16,589 nucleotides of DNA. Source: an uncultured Corynebacterium sp. (lineage in GTDB: Bacteria > Actinomycetota > Actinomycetes > Mycobacteriales > Mycobacteriaceae). Shown piece by piece: positions 1-7,064 of this stretch. Position numbers and translations under genes: made by a program. The number at the start of each line of letters is the position of its first letter. Within the stretch, counting starts at the first letter, position 1. The stretch lies in the NCBI RefSeq assembly GCF_943914015.1, contig NZ_CALUAK010000053.1, positions 1 to 16,589 of the forward strand, read 5' to 3'. The notes beneath the pieces were generated by a model. That model saw nothing but the letters and a program-made list of their open reading frames with translations, did not search any database and was not told where the DNA came from.

Positions 1-292
1 CGTTGTCATCAGAGTCGCCAGAGTTGCGCTCGGTCACGACAACCGTGGATCCATCCTTGACCACCGTGCGCGTTGTCTTCTGCGCTGAGGATTTTGATTT
101 TGCTTTCTTCTTTCCACTCGTCTCCGTGGGGGAGGCGGATTCGGAGCTCTCCGGGGAGGCTGTGACCTGAGTGGTTCTGGTGGAAATAGCCGTCTCCGTA
201 ACATCCGTGGCGTCCTCGCTCTTGTTCGGTGATGCGCAGCCGCTGAAAGTGATGGCGGAAATGGTTAGAATTGCGCAGAGCGTCTTTTTCAT
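1..292 (-). CDS. Small Thr/Ser/Lys-rich lipoprotein, 5' part only (runs off the window start)
   Basis: An open frame on the minus strand begins with ATG at 292 and stays open to the window edge (97 codons). The N-terminus is a lipoprotein signal peptide: MKK, a hydrophobic stretch, then the lipobox FSGC with the lipidated cysteine at residue 19. The mature part seen is low-complexity, rich in Thr, Ser and Glu, then a Lys-rich patch (KKKAKSKSS) and a VVKDGSTVVV segment. A purine-rich GAGGAG lies about 13 bases before the ATG. The protein should be anchored on the outer face of the cytoplasmic membrane. No family is recognised, and the visible part looks like a flexible linker, so a folded domain, if any, lies beyond the edge. 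It is transcribed divergently from the transcarboxylase operon and could share its regulatory region. Confidence 0.7.
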   Translation of the reverse strand, partial: MKKTLCAILTISAITFSGCASPNKSEDATDVTETAISTRTTQVTASPESSESASPTETSGKKKAKSKSSAQKTTRTVVKDGSTVVVTERNSGDSDDN

Positions 293-411
293 GGCGTGGG
301 CGTAGCTCCTCAAACTAGTGACATATTTCTTGTAACTTTAGCTTCGGCGGGAGCGGTTGTCTTGATATAAAAGTTGGCAAAACTCTCAAAGTGGTCACAT
401 TAAAAGGGGTA

Positions 412-427
412 TGTGAGTAACTTCACA
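412..427. promoter_or_regulatory. GlxR/CRP-type operator upstream of the transcarboxylase operon
   Basis: The sequence TGTGAGTAACTTCACA is a perfect 5-6-5 inverted repeat with both conserved half-sites (TGTGA and TCACA) of the CRP family. It differs from the usual corynebacterial GlxR consensus (TGTGANNTANNTCACA) at only one of the central fixed bases. It sits about 155 bp before the 5S start and about 120 bp from the divergent lipoprotein start. Relative to the candidate -10 at 444-449 it is centred near -37, so it overlaps the -35 position. GlxR is the cAMP-responsive global regulator of carbon metabolism in corynebacteria; that it acts here is inferred. Whether it activates or represses cannot be decided from the sequence. 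Confidence 0.65.
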
Positions 428-432
428 TTTAG

Positions 433-449
433 TAAACGGCGTTTAAGAT
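433..449 (+). promoter_or_regulatory. Palindrome overlapping a candidate -10 element of the transcarboxylase promoter
   Basis: TAAACGGCGTTTA at 433-445 is a perfect 13-bp inverted repeat (5-3-5). Its right end overlaps TAAGAT (444-449), which fits the actinobacterial -10 pattern TANNNT. It lies just downstream of the GlxR-like site. The arrangement suggests a second operator over the core promoter, but the cognate factor is unknown and the -10 assignment rests on pattern only. The rest of 293-582 shows no further gene that can be supported. Confidence 0.35.
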
Positions 450-582
450 TTGTCTGACGAACTGGGGTTTTGCATCAGTCGGGCATTGTTGAGCAATGGT
501 TTGTGGTGAAGTGTGCGAAAAGCGTCATACGTCACACCAAACTGATATGCAGGATTCTCGTCACTCGCCTAGGTTTGTAGGT

Positions 583-2088
583 ATGAGTTCTAACGCCACA
601 AGGAAAATCGGTGTCACAGAATTGGCAATGCGCGATGCGCACCAGTCTCTCATGGCAACGCGAATGGCCATGGAAGACATGGTGGGTATCTGTGAGGAAA
701 TGGACCAGGCGGGATACTGGTCCGTCGAGTGTTGGGGCGGGGCAACCTACGACTCCTGCATCCGCTTCCTCAATGAGGATCCCTGGGAGAGGCTGCGGAC
801 CTTCCGCAAGCTGATGCCTAACTCCCGCCTCCAGATGCTGCTCCGCGGACAGAACCTCCTGGGCTACCGCCACTACGAAGACATGGTGGTGGATAAGTTC
901 GTGGAGAAGTCCCGCGAGAACGGCATGGACGTATTCCGTGTCTTTGATGCCCTCAACGATCCCCGTAACCTCGAGCACGCAATGAACGCCGTGAAGAAGG
1001 TGGGTGGCCACGCACAGGGCACCATCTGCTACACGGTCTCCCCGCTGCACGACGTCCAGGGCTACATTGACCTGGCCGGCCGACTGCTGGACCTGGGCGC
1101 TGATTCCATCGCCCTGAAGGACATGGCTGCTCTCCTTAAGCCGCAGCCCGCCTACGACATTGTCAAGGGCATCAAGGAAAAGTACGGTGAGGATACTCAG
1201 ATCAACGTCCACTGCCACTCCACCACGGGTGTCACGATGGTCACCCTCATGAAGGCTATCGAGGCAGGCGCCGACGTTGTCGATACCGCCATCTCCTCCA
1301 TGTCCCTTGGACCTGGCCACAACCCGACCGAGTCCCTCGTCGAAATGCTCGAGGGCACCGGCTACGAGACCGGCCTGGACATGGAAAAGCTCCTCAAGAT
1401 CCGCGATCACTTCAAGGCAGTCCGCCCGAAGTACGCAGAGTTCGAGTCCAAGACCCTGGTCAACACCAACATCTTCCAGTCCCAGATCCCTGGCGGCATG
1501 CTCTCCAACATGGAAAGCCAGCTGAAGGCCCAGGGCGCCGGCGACCGCATCGAAGAAGTGATGAAGGAAGTGCCACTGGTGCGCAAGGATGCCGGGTACC
1601 CGCCGCTGGTTACCCCGTCCTCCCAGATCGTTGGCACGCAGGCCGTGTTCAACGTCCTCATGGGCCGCTACAAGGTGCTCACCGCTGAGTTCGCCGATCT
1701 CATGCTCGGCTACTACGGCGAGTGCCCTGGCGAGCGTAACCCTGAGCTGGTCAAGCAGGCTCAGGAGCAGACCAAGAAGGAGCCCATCACCTGCCGCCCG
1801 GCAGACCTGCTCGAGCCCGAGTGGGACAACCTTGTCGAGGAGACCAAGAAGCTCGAGGGCTTCGACGGCACCGACGAGGACGTTCTTACCAACGCCATGT
1901 TCCCCGGTGTCGCACCGAAGTTCTTCCAGGAGCGTCCGGACGGCCCGAAGAACGTTGGCAAGACCGAAGAGCAGCTCAAGCGCGAAGCAGACGCTGCCTC
2001 TGGCGCCGCCAACGCGATCCGCGAACCCATTACCTACCGCGTGTCGGTCGGTGGCCGCGAAGAGTCCGTCAAGGTCGAGCCCGCGTAA
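583..2088 (+). CDS. Methylmalonyl-CoA:pyruvate transcarboxylase 5S subunit (carboxyltransferase, PYC/OADA type)
   Basis: This subunit transfers the carboxyl group between oxaloacetate/pyruvate and the biotin of the 1.3S carrier in the cytoplasm. The 501-residue product matches the Propionibacterium freudenreichii 5S subunit closely, as recalled, over its whole length. Expected metal-site residues are present: Asp18 (RDAHQS), Lys179 (ALKDMAALLKPQ, the lysine carbamylated in the family) and His210/His212 (VHCHSTTG). The TIM-barrel is followed by the C-terminal PYC_OADA domain with GYYG and the tail VSVGGREESV. I chose ATG 583 because homology begins at once (MSSNATRKIGVTELAMRDAHQ). The open frame extends upstream to an ATG at 496, but those 29 extra residues resemble nothing and have no ribosome binding site. 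It is the first gene of an operon with the 12S and 1.3S genes. With no membrane decarboxylase subunit nearby, an oxaloacetate decarboxylase pump is less likely. Confidence 0.92.
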   Translation: MSSNATRKIGVTELAMRDAHQSLMATRMAMEDMVGICEEMDQAGYWSVECWGGATYDSCIRFLNEDPWERLRTFRKLMPNSRLQMLLRGQNLLGYRHYEDMVVDKFVEKSRENGMDVFRVFDALNDPRNLEHAMNAVKKVGGHAQGTICYTVSPLHDVQGYIDLAGRLLDLGADSIALKDMAALLKPQPAYDIVKGIKEKYGEDTQINVHCHSTTGVTMVTLMKAIEAGADVVDTAISSMSLGPGHNPTESLVEMLEGTGYETGLDMEKLLKIRDHFKAVRPKYAEFESKTLVNTNIFQSQIPGGMLSNMESQLKAQGAGDRIEEVMKEVPLVRKDAGYPPLVTPSSQIVGTQAVFNVLMGRYKVLTAEFADLMLGYYGECPGERNPELVKQAQEQTKKEPITCRPADLLEPEWDNLVEETKKLEGFDGTDEDVLTNAMFPGVAPKFFQERPDGPKNVGKTEEQLKREADAASGAANAIREPITYRVSVGGREESVKVEPA

Positions 2089-2106
2089 AGGAGGGGAAGT
2101 AAAGAA

Positions 2107-3663
2107 ATGGCTGAAGAACGCTCAATGCAAGAGCGACTCGAACATCTCAATAAAGAGAAAGAACGCGTTCGCCTCGGCGGCGGACAAAAGCGCATCGATA
2201 AGCAGCACGACCGTGGCAAGCTGACCGCTCGCGAGCGGATCGAGAAGTTTGTCGATGAGGGCACCTTCGCGGAAGTTGGCATGTTCGCCAAGCATCGCAC
2301 CACCCACTTCGGCATGGACAAGGCTGATGCCCCCGCCGATGGCGTGGTCACCGGCTCTGCGGCCGTCCTCGGTCGCCCGGTTCACATCGCTTCCCAGGAC
2401 TTCACCGTCATGGGTGGTTCCGCGGGCGAGATGCAGTCCAACAAGGTGGCCAACACGATGAAGAGCTCGGCCACCACGGGCACGCCGTTCATCTTCTTCA
2501 ACGACTCCGGCGGAGCTCGTGTGCAGGAAGGTATTGACTCCCTGTCCGGCTACGGCAAGGTGTTCTACCAGAACGTCATGCTCAGTGGCCTCGTGCCGCA
2601 GATCTCCATCATTGCCGGCCCGTGCGCCGGTGGTGCTGCATACTCCCCGGCACTGACCGACTTCATCATCCAGACCCGCAAGGCCCACATGTTCATTACG
2701 GGCCCGGGCGTGATCAAGCAGGTCACCGGCGAGGAAGTCACCCAGGACGAACTGGGTGGCGCAGATGCCCACATGACCAAGTCCGGCAACATCCACTTCG
2801 TTGCCGACGACGACGAGCAGGCCATCCTCATTGCGCAGAAGCTTTTGAGCTTCCTCCCGCAGAACAACACCGAGGAGCCCCCGATCGTCGATCCGGACTT
2901 CAACGTTGAGCCTGATCCGGAGCTCCGCGATATTGTTCCGGTGGAAGGCAAGAAGGGCTACGACGTCCGCGACATCATCCGCAAGATCGCCGACTGGGGC
3001 GACTTCCTAGAAGTCAAGGCTGGCTTCGCCCGCAACCTCGTGGTTGGCTTCGGTCGCATCACAGGCCGCACCGTCGGCTTCGTTGCCAACAACCCGTCGA
3101 TCATGTCCGGTGTTCTGGACATCGACTCCTCCGATAAGGGTGCGGAGTTCGTCCGCTTCTGCAACGGCTTCAACATCCCGATCGTGACGCTTGTCGACGT
3201 CCCCGGATTCCTGCCCGGCGTCGCACAGGAGCACGGTGGCATCATCCGCCACGGCGCAAAGATGCTGTACGCCTACTCCCACGCCACTGTTCCGCTGGTG
3301 ACAGTCGAGCTGCGTAAGTCCTACGGTGGTTCCCACCTGGCTATGTGCTCGAAGGACCTGGGCGCCGACCGCGTGTTCGCGTGGCCGACCGCAGAGGTCG
3401 CCGTCATGGGTGCAGAGGGTGCCGTCAACGTGGTGTTCCGCAAGGAAATCGCCGCAGCAGAAGATCCCGCGGCTCGCCGTGAGGAACTGACGCAGATGTA
3501 CAAGGACACCTTCTCCACGCCGTTCATGGCTGCTTCCCGTGGCCTCGTGGACGACATCATTGATCCTGCCGATACGCGCGCTGAAATCGCAATGGCCCTC
3601 GAGGTTCTTGCGAACAAGCGTGAAACCAGGCCGTTTAAGAAGCACGGCCTTACCCCGATGTAA
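2107..3663 (+). CDS. mmdA: Methylmalonyl-CoA:pyruvate transcarboxylase 12S subunit (acyl-CoA carboxyltransferase)
   Basis: This subunit moves the carboxyl group between carboxybiotin and propionyl-CoA, giving methylmalonyl-CoA, or the reverse. The 518-residue protein has both crotonase-fold halves of the carboxyltransferase family. Visible motifs are GMDKADAPADGVVTG (69-83), SQDFTVMGGSAGE, DSGGAR, the first oxyanion-hole region GPCAGGAAYSPALTD (from 171), and in the second half DVPGFLPGV, the GGIIRHGAKMLYAY block, RKSYGGSHLAMCSKDLGAD and the DDIIDPADTR tail. Start ATG 2107 follows a strong AAAGGAGGGG, 18 bases after the 5S stop. The P. freudenreichii 12S subunit is longer, about 610 residues from memory; the missing end appears as the next small gene. 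A propionyl-CoA carboxylase beta chain is a possible alternative by family, but the 5S and 1.3S neighbours favour transcarboxylase. Confidence 0.9.
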   Translation: MAEERSMQERLEHLNKEKERVRLGGGQKRIDKQHDRGKLTARERIEKFVDEGTFAEVGMFAKHRTTHFGMDKADAPADGVVTGSAAVLGRPVHIASQDFTVMGGSAGEMQSNKVANTMKSSATTGTPFIFFNDSGGARVQEGIDSLSGYGKVFYQNVMLSGLVPQISIIAGPCAGGAAYSPALTDFIIQTRKAHMFITGPGVIKQVTGEEVTQDELGGADAHMTKSGNIHFVADDDEQAILIAQKLLSFLPQNNTEEPPIVDPDFNVEPDPELRDIVPVEGKKGYDVRDIIRKIADWGDFLEVKAGFARNLVVGFGRITGRTVGFVANNPSIMSGVLDIDSSDKGAEFVRFCNGFNIPIVTLVDVPGFLPGVAQEHGGIIRHGAKMLYAYSHATVPLVTVELRKSYGGSHLAMCSKDLGADRVFAWPTAEVAVMGAEGAVNVVFRKEIAAAEDPAARREELTQMYKDTFSTPFMAASRGLVDDIIDPADTRAEIAMALEVLANKRETRPFKKHGLTPM

Positions 3664-3680
3664 GAAGGCTGTGAAGATAC

Positions 3681-3941
3681 ATGAATGAGCCCACACAAGC
3701 TGAACTATTTGAGATGGTGCGTGACCTCCAGCACCGCCTCGGTCAGGCAGAGCGTCGCCTCGCAGAGGCGGAAAAGCGCCTGAACGACGACATTCCGGAG
3801 GACACGCTCATGGCGATTTCCGCTGCTGTGTCTGCCTACATGGGCAACAGGGGCACAGTAAGGGCGGTTCGCTTCGCGCGCACCGATTCCTGGGCTTCCC
3901 AGGGGCGCAAGTTCCAACAACGACACGCACTCAACGTCTAA
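3681..3941 (+). CDS. Small coiled-coil protein resembling the detached C-terminus of the transcarboxylase 12S subunit
   Basis: This 86-residue protein has an amphipathic heptad-like N-terminal half (about residues 9-37, LFEMVRDLQHRL ... AEAEKRL), likely a coiled coil. A compact C-terminal half follows (LMAISAAVSAYMGNRG, then VRFARTDSWASQGRKFQQ). From memory, the last 90 or so residues of the P. freudenreichii 12S subunit show the same pattern: coiled coil, then an AISA..AAYLGN-like segment, then a W...GR motif. I therefore infer a split subunit that associates with the 12S ring or its CoA/biotin partners. It lies 17 bases after the 12S stop and 27 before the 1.3S start. The ribosome binding site is weak (GAAGG), so translation may depend on the upstream gene. 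A gamma/epsilon-type accessory subunit of acyl-CoA carboxylases is the alternative reading. Confidence 0.75.
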   Translation: MNEPTQAELFEMVRDLQHRLGQAERRLAEAEKRLNDDIPEDTLMAISAAVSAYMGNRGTVRAVRFARTDSWASQGRKFQQRHALNV

Positions 3942-3968
3942 GCATCGTAGAAGGTAGAGAAGAAACCC

Positions 3969-4331
3969 ATGAAACTGAAGGTAACAGTCAACGGCATCGC
4001 CTACGATGTCGACGTCGAAGTCGAGGAGGAGCGCCGCACTCTCGGATCCATCACCATTGGTGGCTCCAGCACTGCAGCTGCTGGCGCATCCGCCGCCGGC
4101 TCCGCACCGGCAGCCTCCGGCGACGGTGTCACCGCACCGCTGGCAGGCTCCGTGTTTAAGATCCTCGTGGCTGAGGGGGACGAAGTGAAGGCCGGCCAGG
4201 TCGTCATGGTCCTGGAGGCCATGAAGATGGAAACCGAGATCACCTCGCCTGCAGATGGCACCGTGGGCAAGATCCACGTTGCCCAGGGCGACGCAGTCCA
4301 GGGCGGCCAGGTGCTGCTCGACCTCGCTTAA
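3969..4331 (+). CDS. Transcarboxylase 1.3S subunit, biotin carboxyl carrier protein
   Basis: This 120-residue carrier shuttles carboxyl groups on biotin between the 5S and 12S active sites and helps hold the complex together. The N-terminus MKLKVTVNGIAYDVDVEVE matches the 1.3S segment that binds the large subunits. An Ala/Gly/Ser-rich flexible linker follows (about 33-52), then the biotinyl domain from about residue 53. The biotinylation site is EAMKM with Lys86, and the fold ends DAVQGGQVLLDLA. The length is close to the 123 residues of the P. freudenreichii protein as recalled. ATG 3969 is preceded by GTAGAAGG and GAGAAG. It is the last gene of the operon, followed by a strong terminator. 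No biotin ligase gene is in view, so the housekeeping enzyme must modify it. Confidence 0.93.
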   Translation: MKLKVTVNGIAYDVDVEVEEERRTLGSITIGGSSTAAAGASAAGSAPAASGDGVTAPLAGSVFKILVAEGDEVKAGQVVMVLEAMKMETEITSPADGTVGKIHVAQGDAVQGGQVLLDLA

Positions 4332-4349
4332 TCCACAAGCGATAAGCTC

Positions 4350-4380
4350 AACTCTCCGCGGTCTACCGCGGGGAGTTTTT
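4350..4380 (+). terminator. Rho-independent terminator of the transcarboxylase operon
   Basis: A 12-bp stem (AACTCTCCGCGG with CCGCGGGGAGTT, one G-U pair) closes a TCTA loop and runs into a T tract. It lies 18 bases after the 1.3S stop codon and ends the four-gene operon. Confidence 0.9.
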
Positions 4381-4489
4381 CGCGCCGAAAACGGGCGTGA
4401 GGTGTTACAAAACGACAACATGTTGATAACAATTGGATTCCGGGCAAACGCGACCAGGTGTTATCTCATGAGGTTCATGTGAAGACTGT

Positions 4490-4502
4490 TATGTTGGAAG
4501 AA
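4490..4502 (+). promoter_or_regulatory. Candidate -10 element giving a leaderless protease transcript
   Basis: TATGTT (4490-4495) fits TANNNT and ends 6 bases before the ATG at 4502, so transcription would begin at or next to the start codon. GGAAG at 4496-4500 is too close to the ATG to act as a normal ribosome binding site, which supports a leaderless message. No convincing -35 is seen. The rest of the 4381-4489 gap holds only partial repeats (AGGTGTTA twice) and no gene that can be supported. Confidence 0.4.
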
Positions 4503-5380
4503 TGCGCCTTGTTTCCACTCTGGCGCGAGTTAGCCTCGCTGCCGTTTCCCTAATTGCAACATCGGCTTTTGCCGTCGTCCCCACCGCTTCCGCAGAGCCT
4601 GAGCAGGAAGAACAACTGCTCAACTACGAGTGGAAATACGATATTGGGTCCCAGATTATGGCACTGAAGCAGGGCGGTGTTCTGCACCGAGCACCGAGCT
4701 CCTACTTCAATGCGCCCGATATCCCTCAGGAGGCACGGGACGCAGAAGCCCGTGGTAAGGCTCTCTTTGGCCCCGGCACGCCGATCTTCGTGCATGGCTT
4801 TGATGGTACGCCACTGAACCTGTGCACCCTCGGCATTGTTGGCTACGACGCTAAGGGCCGTGGCATTGGCATTACTGCCGCCCACTGCGGTGAATTCGGA
4901 CAGAAGGTGTCCTCCGCCGATGCCCAGTCCATCGCGCCGACGGGCACGATTGTCGGCGGCAACAAGTCCCGCGACTACTCGGTCATCGTCTTCGACACGA
5001 AGAAGGCCGAACTGTCCCGCACCTATGACGGGGTGACCGTCAACAGCCTGTCCGGCAAGGCCAACGATGGCGAGCGAATCTGTAAGAAGGGCGTGGGCAC
5101 GGGCATGACCTGTGGCCTCAACCTCATCACGTCAGAATCGGTGAGCTTCTCCCACGTGTGCGCCACCCGTGGCGATTCCGGCGCACCCATCCTGCGCGGG
5201 GATCAGCTCGTGGGCTTCATGTCCGGTGGTATGGATATTGCACCAGGGTTCGACACCTCCTGTCGCACCCCGCTCCAGGGCTTCGTCCACTCGCCGGCGA
5301 TTGTGACCACGAGTGAGCAGGTCATGGCTGACCTCAACGAGCACGAGGAGTACCCGGGATACGGCCTCCGCCTGCCGTAG
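4502..5380 (+). CDS. Secreted trypsin-like (chymotrypsin-fold) serine protease
   Basis: This 292-residue protein has a Sec signal peptide (MRLVSTLARV, a hydrophobic core, cleavage after TASA near residue 31) and then a S1-family protease domain. The catalytic triad is visible: His128 in TAAHCG, Asp158 in SRDYSVIVF, and Ser226 in RGDSGAP. Six cysteines lie where disulfides would be expected: 108/129 around the His loop, 194/204, and 220/254 around the active serine. It is therefore likely an active, exported peptidase. About 75 residues between the signal and the domain could be a propeptide. It stands alone between two terminators. The substrate cannot be inferred; related small secreted trypsins are common in corynebacteria. 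Confidence 0.88.
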   Translation: MRLVSTLARVSLAAVSLIATSAFAVVPTASAEPEQEEQLLNYEWKYDIGSQIMALKQGGVLHRAPSSYFNAPDIPQEARDAEARGKALFGPGTPIFVHGFDGTPLNLCTLGIVGYDAKGRGIGITAAHCGEFGQKVSSADAQSIAPTGTIVGGNKSRDYSVIVFDTKKAELSRTYDGVTVNSLSGKANDGERICKKGVGTGMTCGLNLITSESVSFSHVCATRGDSGAPILRGDQLVGFMSGGMDIAPGFDTSCRTPLQGFVHSPAIVTTSEQVMADLNEHEEYPGYGLRLP

Positions 5381-5392
5381 ATAAACAACAAG

Positions 5393-5430
5393 AAAGGGAT
5401 TGTGGCTGGATACCGGCCACGATCCTTTTT
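5393..5430. terminator. Bidirectional terminator between the protease gene and hisN
   Basis: A 17-bp stem with a few G-U pairs (5393-5409 with 5413-5429, loop ATA) is followed on the plus strand by T residues. On the minus strand the same stem is followed by TTTCTTG. It separates two convergent genes and can serve both. Confidence 0.85.
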
Positions 5431-5435
5431 CGTTT

Positions 5436-6197
5436 CTAGCGGAGTGTGTCGAGCACCGCCTGGTGGAGCAATCCGTTGGTGGCCACGGCGCTGCCACCGT
5501 ACGGTCCCGGCTCACCCTCCAGCGAGGTGAAAGTACCACCGGCTTCGCGGACGAGGATATCGAGGGCTGCGAGATCCCACAGGTTTACCTCTGGCTCGGT
5601 GGCGATATCGATAGCCCCTTCGGCCACAAGGCAATAGGACCAAAAGTCGCCGTACCCGCGCAGGCGCCATGTGGCATCTGTCAGCTTGATGAACTGTTCT
5701 CGGATGCCCCGGTCGGCCCACCCGCTGAGGGAGGAGAAGCCGAGTGAGGCGTCGGAAAGCTGAGAGACTTCAGAGACGTGGATGGGGGAGCCATCGAGGA
5801 ACGCCCCGTGGCCTGCTGCCGCCCACCAGCGGCGGGACAGCGCGGGGGCGGAGACCATGCCCATCACCGGCGTGTGACCGTCACACAGGGCGATGAGGGT
5901 CGCCCAGATGGGAACGCCACGGACGAAGTTCTTCGTGCCATCAATCGGATCGATGACCCACTGGCGACCGGTCTCTGCGGGCGTGCCGCCGAATTCCTCG
6001 CCGAGGACCTCGTCGTCTGGGCGCTCCCGGGTAATGATTTCCCGCAGGGTCTTCTCCACAGACAGGTCGGCATCGGAAACAGGTGTGAGATCCGGCTTGG
6101 AGTTGACCTTCAGATCGCGGGCCTTGAAGCGCGCGAGCGTGATCTCATCGGCTGTATCGGCGAGGCGTGTGGCCAGCTCAAGATCGTCCTCTAACAT
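5436..6197 (-). CDS. hisN: Histidinol-phosphate phosphatase, inositol-monophosphatase fold
   Basis: This enzyme likely removes phosphate from L-histidinol phosphate in histidine synthesis. The 253-residue protein carries the Mg-dependent IMPase-family signatures: GEEF with Glu67/Glu68, DPIDGT with Asp83 and Asp86, and the second metal-site Asp208 in NLWDLAAL. Start ATG 6197 is set by the ribosome binding site GGAGGAGG (6205-6212 on the minus strand, 7-base spacing) and by similarity from MLEDDLELA onward. A longer frame would only add an Arg/Pro-rich stretch. It overlaps the end of the upstream IMPase-family gene by 7 bases, so translation is probably coupled. The hisN assignment, rather than a general inositol or nucleotide phosphatase, rests on overall resemblance to actinobacterial HisN and on the same gene order as recalled in C. 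glutamicum. Confidence 0.82.
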   Translation of the reverse strand: MLEDDLELATRLADTADEITLARFKARDLKVNSKPDLTPVSDADLSVEKTLREIITRERPDDEVLGEEFGGTPAETGRQWVIDPIDGTKNFVRGVPIWATLIALCDGHTPVMGMVSAPALSRRWWAAAGHGAFLDGSPIHVSEVSQLSDASLGFSSLSGWADRGIREQFIKLTDATWRLRGYGDFWSYCLVAEGAIDIATEPEVNLWDLAALDILVREAGGTFTSLEGEPGPYGGSAVATNGLLHQAVLDTLR

Positions 6198-7039
6198 GTC
6201 AAAGCCTCCTCCATCTGGGCGACGGCGGTCTTCGGGCCGGCGATCTTCCACACAACACCACCGGCGGGCACCTCGGCCGTGACACCGTCGGCTGCCTCCA
6301 CCAGAGCCTTGCCGGGCAGCCAGTCCCAGTCCTTCACGGAGTGCTGCATCCAGCAGCCGAGGGAACCATCAGCCACGCTGGACAGGTCAACAGAGCCTGC
6401 ACCAAACATGCGGATCGTGGCGAACTGGCCGGCGACGCGACGCCAGCAGTTGAGAAGTTCGTCGTCGCCGATCCACGAGGGATGCACGTAGGTGCTGAGG
6501 CAAATCTGAGAGGCTTCGGCATCCTGGATGCCCTCTACTTGCTTGCCGTCGCGGGTGGTGGGGATGCCGGGGCCGCCGAACCAGGTGTAGCCCATCGCCG
6601 GGCGGTGGACGGCGCCGAGGTGCACGGTTTCCGGTGCGGACGGGTCGCCGGTGACGAGGGCGAGGGCCGAACACCAGTAATCCGAGCCGGAGGCGAAGTT
6701 GTATGTTCCGTCGACGGGGTCGATCACCCAGGTCTTTCCGCTTGTCGACGCCTGTGAGGTGCCCTCCTCTCCCAAGATGCCGTCGTCGGGCCGAAGGGTG
6801 TGCAGCACGTGGGAGACGAAGAACTCCGCCGCCTCGTCGGCCTCAGTAACAACGTCGGAGACCGATGTTTTCTGCCTGGTAGACACCCCCGTCTCGCGCA
6901 TCCGCCAGGCGAGGCGTCCGGCATTAAAGACGAGCGACTGGGCGATACGCGCGTCGTCATCCCCTTGGTGTTGTACGCAGAACGTCTTGGCGATGCTCTG
7001 CACCATGTCCTTCGTAATCTTCTCGTTAGAGGTGCTCAT
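6191..7039 (-). CDS. Inositol-monophosphatase family protein
   Basis: This 282-residue paralogue of the downstream HisN has the IMPase-family metal sites: GEEG (Glu91/Glu92), WVIDPVDGT (Asp107, Asp110), GAGSVDL and KDWDWLPG near the C-terminus. It should be a cytoplasmic Mg-dependent phosphomonoesterase, and myo-inositol-1-phosphate is a plausible substrate because mycolic-acid bacteria make inositol lipids and mycothiol. The substrate is inferred only. Its stop codon overlaps the hisN start, so the two genes form an operon. The first 25 residues or so (MSTSNEKITKDMVQ...) precede the conserved fold. ATG 7039 has AGGG 4 bases upstream. It is divergent from prfB with only 39 bp between start codons. 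Confidence 0.85.
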   Translation of the reverse strand: MSTSNEKITKDMVQSIAKTFCVQHQGDDDARIAQSLVFNAGRLAWRMRETGVSTRQKTSVSDVVTEADEAAEFFVSHVLHTLRPDDGILGEEGTSQASTSGKTWVIDPVDGTYNFASGSDYWCSALALVTGDPSAPETVHLGAVHRPAMGYTWFGGPGIPTTRDGKQVEGIQDAEASQICLSTYVHPSWIGDDELLNCWRRVAGQFATIRMFGAGSVDLSSVADGSLGCWMQHSVKDWDWLPGKALVEAADGVTAEVPAGGVVWKIAGPKTAVAQMEEALTC

Positions 7040-7064
7040 ACCACCCTATTGTGCCCTACATGGG

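Noticed and set aside
496..582. In-frame upstream extension of the 5S subunit to ATG 496
   Set aside because: The 29 added residues resemble no 5S protein, no ribosome binding site precedes 496, and homology and family length fit ATG 583.
532..1410. Long minus-strand open frame opposite the 5S gene
   Set aside because: It is a codon-bias shadow of a well-supported gene; the translation has no recognisable domain and no ribosome binding site. The same holds for other long antisense frames, such as those opposite the 12S, binding-protein and permease genes.
583..4331. Sodium-pumping oxaloacetate or methylmalonyl-CoA decarboxylase
   Set aside because: No membrane beta subunit or membrane gamma subunit is present; the small third protein has no membrane helix, and the subunits match the soluble transcarboxylase.
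4401..4470. AGGTGTTA repeated twice upstream of the protease gene as an operator pair
   Set aside because: Two copies of an 8-base motif about 55 bases apart are within chance, and no inverted symmetry or known consensus supports an operator.
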